Assembly (NCBI GenBank): GCA_963575745.1
Contig: CAUYUJ010009447.1
Coordinates: 272,523-308,522 of the forward strand
Direction of reading: 5' to 3'
Length of the DNA: 36,000 nt
Source: Prorocentrum cordatum
Lineage: Eukaryota; Sar; Dinophyceae; Prorocentrales; Prorocentraceae
Shown here: positions 29,114-36,000 of the stretch, piece by piece
Layout of the letters: every line of letters begins with the position of its first letter
How positions within the stretch are numbered: the stretch's first letter is position 1
Position numbers and translations under genes: made by a program
The notes under the pieces: generated by a model
Seen by the model: only the letters and a program-made list of their open reading frames with translations
The model's database searches: none
Told to the model about the DNA's origin: nothing

Positions 29114-30455
29114 TCCCCAGGTCACTCAACAGTGCTTGCACTTAGGGGTTCTTACTTCTCCTACTTCTGGAAACTGAATGGCTCAGCCGAGGTTTCGCCT
29201 GGTGCCCGCCAGTGGGCGCCTCGTGGGCGCCTCGTGCGACTGGTGGAAGAGCCTAATTTCCGCATGGGCCCCCCCCAGGACGCCTGTGGGCGCCTTGTGG
29301 GAGCTTCGTGCGATGGGCGGCCCCATGGCTTGCACCACATGGCCTCTACGACAAAGCTTGCACCACATAGCTTACACCATTCAACTTGCATCACGCAGCT
29401 GACACCGCATGTGTACATACAGATATACGAATGTATTAGAACCACGCGCGAGCTTCGCGCGCTTAGGCTTTAGCGAGCTCTAGTTAAGGTAAAAAGTGAG
29501 GACAACGATTGTCGCACAGGTCGTGCCCTCAGGGAGCTCCACCTGCAGGTCGTGCCCTCAGGGAGCTCCACCTGCGGCCCCAGAGACAGGCTTGGCTAGC
29601 GTTCACCCGCCCTTGTCGGCACACCCCTCACAGGGATCGCGCCCCACAGGGAGCTCCACCTACCAGAAACAAGGTTCGCAGAGTGGCACGCCCCTCACGC
29701 GGATCGTGCCCCGCAAATAGCTGCACGCGCGGCACCAGAGTGATAACGTCGCCCCGCTACCTTCGGCACACCTCTCACACGGATCGTGGCCGCAACGGGT
29801 TCCACGGACGGCCCTGGACACAAGGTTCGCATCCCGCCCTCCCGTCTACTTCGGCACACCTCGCACCCTGATCGTGGCCCACAGGGATCCCCACCTAAGG
29901 CCCCAAAGGCAAAGTTCGCACTGCGCCCCCCCTGGCTCTTGCGGCACACCCCATGACGCGGATCGTGCCCACAAGGAGCGCCACCTAAAGACCCAAAGAC
30001 AAGGTTTGCACAACGCTCCCCCGCCCATGTCGATCGACCCGTCACGCGAACCATGCCCCAGAATGAGACAATGCAACAGCGTACTTCTTGGGGTCCACGA
30101 TGGCAAGAATTCCCCTTACTTGTAAAGTTTGACTCCCAGAACTACCAACCATTGGTTCCCAACCCGATGGCAAGAATTCTCCTTACTTGTAAGTTTTGAC
30201 TCCCAGAACTACTAACCAGTGGTTCCCAACCCCTCCAGAGGCCCTGCTGGGCCCTGCGCAGACCCTTCAGAGCCCTCCAGAGGCCATTAAGGGGGCCTTC
30301 CAGGAGACCCTTGATGGGGGCCCTCCAGAGGCCCCGTGTGAGCACTGCGTGATGGTGTTGGGCGTCAGCCTGGCGTGACAGCGGTGCGTGGCCAATGCAG
30401 GTCAGCAGTGCGTGTCAGATGTGTGGCTGCCACAGCCCCCTCGCCCTGCTGCTGC
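29114..30455. other. Spacer E-F, right part: standard spacer repeats
   Basis: Resumes with TTCCCCAGGTCACTCAACAG and follows the usual order: GGGCGCCTCGTG block, CACCACATAGC repeats, a GC-rich hairpin region near 29446-29464, ~84-bp repeat (about 29518-30095), direct-repeat pair (about 30101-30232), and CCAGAGGCC minisatellite. A 29-bp exact tandem duplication (29518-29546 and 29547-29575) is unique to this spacer. No gene seen. Confidence 0.75.
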
Positions 30456-30731
30456 AGCTCCTTCTCCCTCCAGCCCACCTCGCTTCCTCTCCTCCTCACC
30501 CACCCTCCTCCAACTCCGTCTCCAGCTCCTCGTGCGTCTCCTGGCCCTCCTCCTCCTCCTCCTCCTCCTACAAATCCTCCTCGTCCGCCTCGCCCTCTTG
30601 CTCGCTGCCCCCACCGTCGATGCCGTCCCCTTTGGTGAAGACACCTACCGTGCCCGTGGTACTCTGGCCTCTCGAGCGAGGCCGCGCGACCAAGCCCCGA
30701 GGGAACGAAGAGTTCACTAGTTCTCTCCCTG
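30456..30731 (-). other. 3' flank of copy F with CTC run
   Basis: Almost identical to the 3' flank of copy A, including the shortened CCT run (30546-30569) followed by ACAAAT. This puts a TAG into the acidic minus-strand frame. Confidence 0.6.
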
Positions 30732-33678
30732 CTAGCCGCTGCCCTGCAGGACCTCCCGCGAAAGACGTGCCGCGGTGCCACATGGAGGCACGCCCTGTGC
30801 TGCCGCGAGACACGCGGCCGCCCCGAAAGCTAAGGAGCTGTCGTCGAAGAGGTCTCCGAACATGCTCGCGTTCATGATGCAGGTGGAGGCGTGCTCGTTG
30901 TAGACCCAAGCGCCGCCTGGGCACGTCAGATCGACGCGGTCGTTCAGCGCCTCGGCCCACAGGTCGTCGGTGACGTCAATCGCCTCCGAGTAGCAGGTGC
31001 CTACCCCGCGGCCCCCGCCCTCGAACGCGAAGGCCAGGATCCCCACCTCCTTCACCAACTCCATGCACGCCTCGGCGGAACATTGCGCATTCAATTCCAC
31101 TCGCCGCAGCTGTCGGAGTGGTAGCCCGCCTCGTGGTTCTTGAGGTAGCCCTGCTGCGCCTCCTCCTCCGCCTTCTGCGTTGCCGAGAACGCGCGGGGGC
31201 AGAATCTCACCAGCAACTTCTGGGCAGACTCGGGCTCGTTGGTGGGCGCCGTGAGGCCTGGGATGCGCTCGTAGTTGGTCTCCCAGGGCTCGCTCGCCCG
31301 GCCCCTGAGCACCAGTATTCTATTCGTCGCTCTCCCGGCGATCGGGACCATGAAGATCTGCACGCCCTTGTCCTTCAACGCCGTCGCCTTTATGGTCGTG
31401 CGGTACGCGTTGGTGTACTTGCAGTCAAAAAGCACCATGACAGCGCTCTGCGCGTCGTCTCGGCCGTCCGCGAACATGTTGTCGGCCGCCTGGAGGGCCT
31501 GCATCGTGTTGGTGAACCCACACTGCCACGGCAGCCCAGCGATCGCCGTGCTGACGGACTCCAGGTCGCTCGTGATCGGGACCACCTCGAGGGCCGCCGC
31601 GACGGTTCCATTGTCGGAGTACTCGCCATTTACGAGCAGCACCAGCCCGATGCGCGTGTCCTCCACGCCGTAGTACGTGCTCTGGTACTGACTGGTGAGG
31701 TTCATAGCAGAACGAACTTCTGGAGGATGTCGAAGCCCTCCTGCTTCAGGGAGCCGCTGCCGTCGATCGCAATGACGAGGTCCTGCCTGGCGATGCAGAT
31801 CTCGTCGCCGACGCAGTCCGGGGTGCTTCTGCCCGGGGCACCTGCCGTTCGCGCGGATGGGGATGTCCACCCTGCGCACGCGCTCCTGGATACCGCCGCC
31901 GCAGGCCATCGAGCAAGGCTCACACGTGGTTCACGGCATGAGCGTGCAGTGACGGTCGCACGAACCGGTGTTGCACGACTGCTCCTCGAGCGTGGTGTCG
32001 CACTCCGTCCCCCCGTTCTTGGGCTTCACGAGAATGGACCGGGTCTTTCCCTGGGTGTCGCCCCCGCACTCCCTGGAGAAGCCCGACCAGCCGAACCACT
32101 CGGACATGGAGCAGTGGACCAGGCAGTGGAACTGGTTGCACTTAATGCCCTCGGTGCCGTTCTTGCGCTCGAAGAACAGCGGGGGCCAGGCCATGCCGAA
32201 GGAGTTCGGGGAGACGATGACCTGCCTGGTGAGGTGCTTCATGCCGCCGCACGTGTCGACGTCGACGCCGCAGTCTACCGGCACTGAGCTGCCCCTCCCG
32301 TCGGTGGTGCAAGGCCCCGCGGACCAGTCCGTCACGTCGCAGTCCTTGATCGACGCCGTGGGCGAGACGGTGCTGTACCGCATTAGCGCATTGCGCACGG
32401 TCCGGATCCCACAGATGTTGGTGTAGAGGATCTCGCTCATGCGCTTCTTGCAGTCCGCCATCTTGATCGTGAAGGCACGCTCGATGTCGCGGTGCTGCTG
32501 CTGCTTCTCGCGCGTCGCCGCCGTGAGGGAATTGATCTCGGAGATGGCCTCGCCCAGCATCTCCGTGAACTTCATCTTGTTCGACCACAGCGTCGCAATC
32601 TGCTCGTTCATGTTCTCCTTCTCGCCCTCGTAGGCGTCGCGGTTGCGCTGCATGATGTAGGTCAGCTCGTCCACCAGGTCCTTGGACTTGCCCCACTCTA
32701 GCGCCATGAGGTCGTGGAGGTACCCGCAGTTGACCTGGCCGTTGATGCACTTCCTCGAGCCGCCCTTCGGCTGCTTGACCGACTTCGGCGGGGGCGCCTG
32801 ATCGATCTGCAGCAGCGAGGGCGCCCCGGAGCTTGCGGCCCCCAGGACTTCCTGGAGCACCTTCTGCACCCTCGGCGACCGATTCAATTTCGCTGCCAGG
32901 GAGGCGTCGCTCACCTCCACCCGGGTGCCGTTGTCCGAGTCGCAGTCTTGAAACGTGCGTGAGCCTGAGTAACGTGTCGTCCACCGCGTAGGCGTTGGGA
33001 ACAACTTGGACAGCTGCAGGATGGCGTGAAGTAACATCTGGTATGCCTGCCGCAGCGACAGTTCGTACCGTTCTTCTCGCGTGTTGACGGAAGCCCCGCT
33101 TCAGGATCCCCCAGATCCCCATGGGCGCCCTCGCAAGTTCGTTGCGATCCGAGTCTTCATGTCCGCGATGCCCCCTCGGCCTCAACTTCATGCGCCTCCC
33201 TGTCGCGAGGTCCGAGCCCAGTTCTCCATGTCATGTCACCACCTGGCTGAAAGACAATGCGGTTGCTCTCCTCGAACTCCTTGCACTCGACCTCGATCTG
33301 GTCCAGCTGCAGCCACGCGTCGTACATCATGTTGTTCAGATACACGCGGCCTTTCGCTAGCGACACCTCGCTGAACTGCCCGGCCGCCTGCCCCCCGTTG
33401 GACAGGTGCAGCAGGGACGCCACATCCTTGGGCAGCTTGTCCTCCAGCAGTGGCAGCGCATCGCTGAGCTTCATCTTCTTGTGCAGCTTATGCGCGATGT
33501 GCCGAGTTGTGGTGTCCCTGCTCCGCAGCATGTCCTGCACCATGTAGCCCACCTTCGCGCGCAAGCTGGTGCCAGCCACGGCTCGCTTCCCCTCGGCGTC
33601 CGCGCCGGAGCGGAGAAGGGCAGCGCGGCCCGGCGCGCAGAGGGCGAGAGCCAGGGCGAGGCCCAGCATCAGCCTCAT
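30732..33678 (-). pseudogene. Copy F: duplicate of pseudogene A
   Basis: Positions 30385-32940 match copy A at a constant offset of 27365 with very few differences. F carries the same lesions: Trp-to-TGA at 31931-31933, the 32-bp deletion in the third TSP1, the 5-bp insertion after it, TGA at 31091-31093, the 4-bp deletion, and loss of the normal stop with run-on to 30732. One visible difference is a Pro codon where A has Leu near 32874. In addition F has an indel-dense patch at about 32945-33260, which destroys the first coiled coil and is absent from A. The signal peptide and 5' flank again match A (for example GACGCCACATCC, and GGACCATGTG where other copies have GGGTCATGGG). It is not expected to encode a complete protein. 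Confidence 0.9.
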
Positions 33679-33955
33679 CGCTGCAGGCTGACTGGCCCTG
33701 GTATATGCTTCGTTGTCTGCGATGCTCGCGGGGGGCGAGTCGGAGAGTGCCACTTGGGGCAACAAGACGGCCACTTGAAGGACCATGTGAAAAGGCACGC
33801 GAGCCTTCCGACAAGTCACCTCGCGCTCCCCTCAGCGCCGTGCGTCAGCACCTGCGCGCCAGCATCGTGTCAGCACAATGCTTGGGCGGTGTATTGCTGA
33901 CGCTGCGCGGCGGCGTTGTAGCGTGGCGCCGGCAACATTGAAGGAATTCAAATCC
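33679..33955 (-). promoter_or_regulatory. Conserved 5' flank of copy F
   Basis: Carries GCGTCAGCA (33842-33850) and TGCTGACGC (33895-33903), with an upstream in-frame ATG at 33819. The part nearest the gene matches copy A. Beyond about 33950 the sequence switches to a copy D-like version (TTTTCCTGGAGCAGGCTCC). Confidence 0.45.
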
Positions 33956-35300
33956 AAATTTTCCTGGAGCAGGCTCCACCAGAGAATTCCCCATTTCACT
34001 CAGTAGTGCTTGCACTTAGGGGTTCTTACTTCTCCTACTTCTGGAAACTGAATGGCTCAGCCGAGGCTTCGCCTGGTGCCCGCCAGTGGGCGCCTCGTGG
34101 GCGCCTCGTGCGATTGGTGGAAGAGCCTAATTTCCGCATGGGGCCCCCCCCAGGCCGCCTGTGGGCGCCTTGTGGGAGCCTCGTGCGATGGGCGGCCCCA
34201 TGGCTTGCACCACATGGCCTCTACGACAAAGCTTGCACCACATAGCTTACACCATTCAACTTGCATCACGCAGCTGACACCGCATGTGTACATACAGATA
34301 TACGGATGTATTAGAACCACGAGCGCGCTTCGCGAGCTTAGGCTTTAGCGAGCTCTAGTTAAGGTAAAAAGTGAGGACAACGATTATCGCACAGGACGTG
34401 CCCTAAGGGAGCTCCACCTGCGGCCCCAGAGACAGGCTTGGCTAGCGCTCGCCCGCCCTTGTCGGCACACCCCTCACAAGGATCGCGCCCCACAAGAAGC
34501 TCCACCTACCAGAAACAAGTTTCGCATGGTGGCACGCCCCTCACGCGGATCGTGCCCCGCAAATAGCTGCACGCGCGGCACCAGAGTGATAACGTCGCCC
34601 CGCTACCTTCGGCACACCTCTCACACGGATCGTGGCCGCAACGGGTTCCACAGACCGCCCTGGACACAAGGTTCGCATCCCGCCCTCCCGTCTACTTCGG
34701 CACACCTCGCACCCTGATCGTGGCCCACAGGGATCCCCACCTACGGCCCCAAAGGCAAAGTTCGCACTGCGCCCCCCCTGGCTCTTGCGGCACACCCCAT
34801 GACGCGGATCGTGCCCACAAGGAGCGCCACCTAAAGGCCCAAAGACAAGGTTTGCACAACGCTCCCCCGCCCATGTCGATCGACCCGTCACGCGAATCAT
34901 GCCCCAGAATGAGACAATGCAACAGCTTACTTCTTGGGGTCCACGATGGCAAGAATTCCCCTTACTTGTAAAGTTTGACTCCCAGAACTACCAACCATTG
35001 GTTCCCAACCCGATGGCAAACATTCCCCTTACTTGTAAGTTTTGACTCCCAGAACTACTAACCAGTGGTTCCCAACCCCTGCAGAGGCCCTGCTGGGCCC
35101 TGCGCAGACCCTTCAGAGCCCTCCAGAGGCCCTTAAGGGGGCCTTCCAGGAGACCCCTGATGGGGGCCCTCCAGAGGCCCCGTGTGAGCACTGCGTGATG
35201 GTGTTGGGCGTCAGCCTGGCGTGACAGCGGTGCGTGGCCAATGTAGGTCAGCAGTGCGTGTCAGGTGCGGTTGCCCCCGGCCCCCTCGCCCTGCTGCAGC
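33956..35300. other. Spacer F-G: layered non-coding repeats
   Basis: Standard order: GGGCGCCTCGTG block (about 34085-34190), CACCACATAGC repeats, hairpin region (about 34317-34342, stem degraded in this copy), ~84-bp repeat (about 34395-34940), direct-repeat pair (about 34945-35077), and CCAGAGGCC minisatellite. No gene seen. Confidence 0.75.
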
Positions 35301-35781
35301 AGCTCCTCCTCCATCCCCCCCTCGCTTCCTCTCTTCCTCACCCTCCTCCTCCAACTCCGTCTCCAGCTCCTCGTGCGCCTCCTGGCCCTCCTCCTCCTCC
35401 TCCTCCTCCTCCTCATCATCATCATCCCGTAAATCCTCCTCGTCCGCCTCGCCCTCTTGCTCGCTGCAACCACCGTCGATGGCGCCCTGCCTCCCGCGAA
35501 GACACCCACCGTGCCCGTGGTGCCCTGGCCTCTCGATCGAGGCCGCGCGACCAACTCCAAAGGGGAAGAAGGGCAGAAGAAGCGCGCCCAGCGCAGGCGG
35601 ACCCTCCACCCACCTTTGCTCCCCTTCCCCTTCCACTCCCTCTCCCCTATCCACCTCTACTTCTCCTCTACTTCTCTCCCCGCTAGCCGCTGCCCTGGAG
35701 GAGCTCCCGCGAACGCTGCGCCGCGGTGCAGCATGGAGGCACGCCCTGTGTTGCCGCGAGGCACGCGGCCGCCCCGCGAGC
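35301..35781 (-). other. 3' flank of copy G with CTC run
   Basis: Conserved downstream block with a CCT/CAT run at 35387-35427. It matches the copy D flank closely, plus a short tandem duplication of CTACTTCTC-type sequence near 35655-35675. The acidic minus-strand frame is open. Confidence 0.55.
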
Positions 35782-36000
35782 TCAGGAGCTCTCGTCGAAG
35801 AGGTCTCCGAACATGCTCGGGTTCATGATGTAGGTGGAGGTGTACTCGTTGTAGACCCAAGAGCCGCCTGGGCACGTCATGTTGACGCGGTCGTTCAGCG
35901 CCTCGGCCCACAGGTCGTCGGTGACGTCGATCGCCTCCGAGAAGCAGGAGCCTGCCCCACGGCCCCCGTCCTGGAACGCGAAGGCCAGGATCCCCACCTC
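35782..36000 (-). CDS. Copy G: C-terminal end of another TSP1/vWA-family gene, cut by window edge
   Basis: Only the last 72 codons lie inside the window. They read GILAFAFQDGGRGAGSC through MFGDLFDESS and match the C-terminal module of copies B, C and E, with the normal stop at 35782-35784. The visible part has no lesion. It shows that the array continues to the right. Its coding sequence is of the B/E type while its 3' flank is of the D type, another example of mosaicism. Whether the full copy is intact cannot be seen. Confidence 0.85.
   Translation of the reverse strand, partial: EVGILAFAFQDGGRGAGSCFSEAIDVTDDLWAEALNDRVNMTCPGGSWVYNEYTSTYIMNPSMFGDLFDESS

Overview
The window looks like nuclear DNA of a dinoflagellate or a close alveolate relative. 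It is GC-rich and strongly G/C-biased at third codon positions. It carries a long head-to-tail array of near-identical, apparently intronless genes, separated by repeat-rich spacers. The encoded domain set (TSP1 plus vWA on a secreted protein) is familiar from alveolates. Nothing bacterial is visible: no operons, Shine-Dalgarno sites, rRNA or tRNA. The assignment is an inference from gene organisation and domains, not from a species marker.

Layout, left to right: (i) 1-1945, a (AGT)n trinucleotide satellite; (ii) 1946-2812, non-coding flank with pyrimidine and purine tracts; (iii) from about 2813 to the right edge, a tandem array in which every gene is on the minus strand. Seven copies are visible, named A to G here: A 3367-6293, B 8361-11229, C 13254-16160, D 19343-22245, E 24330-27217, F 30732-33678, G 35782-36000 (cut by the window end). 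The usual start-to-start spacing is about 4.93-4.97 kb. It is longer between C and D (about 1.06 kb insert, 16823-17881, with a 386-bp tandem repeat) and between E and F (about 1.59 kb insert, 27528-29113, flanked by AGAAT on both sides).

Each gene encodes a secreted protein of about 965 residues: signal peptide, two coiled-coil blocks, one degenerate and two canonical thrombospondin type 1 modules, a vWA domain with a complete MIDAS, and a cysteine-containing C-terminal module, with no obvious membrane anchor. In Apicomplexa the TSP1/vWA pair occurs in micronemal adhesins. A secreted, surface or extrusome role here is inferred by analogy.

Only copy C has an uninterrupted reading frame. E is open through the vWA domain and then broken. 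B and D are broken by indel-dense patches. A and F share the same set of disabling changes and are copies of one pseudogene. Copies are mosaics of each other, so gene conversion or unequal exchange is likely. Some indel-dense patches may instead be assembly errors. The spacers are conserved too: a 5' flank with a 9-bp inverted repeat, a GC hairpin, a degenerate ~84-bp tandem repeat, a 60-65-bp direct-repeat pair, and a CTC-rich stretch just downstream of each stop codon.
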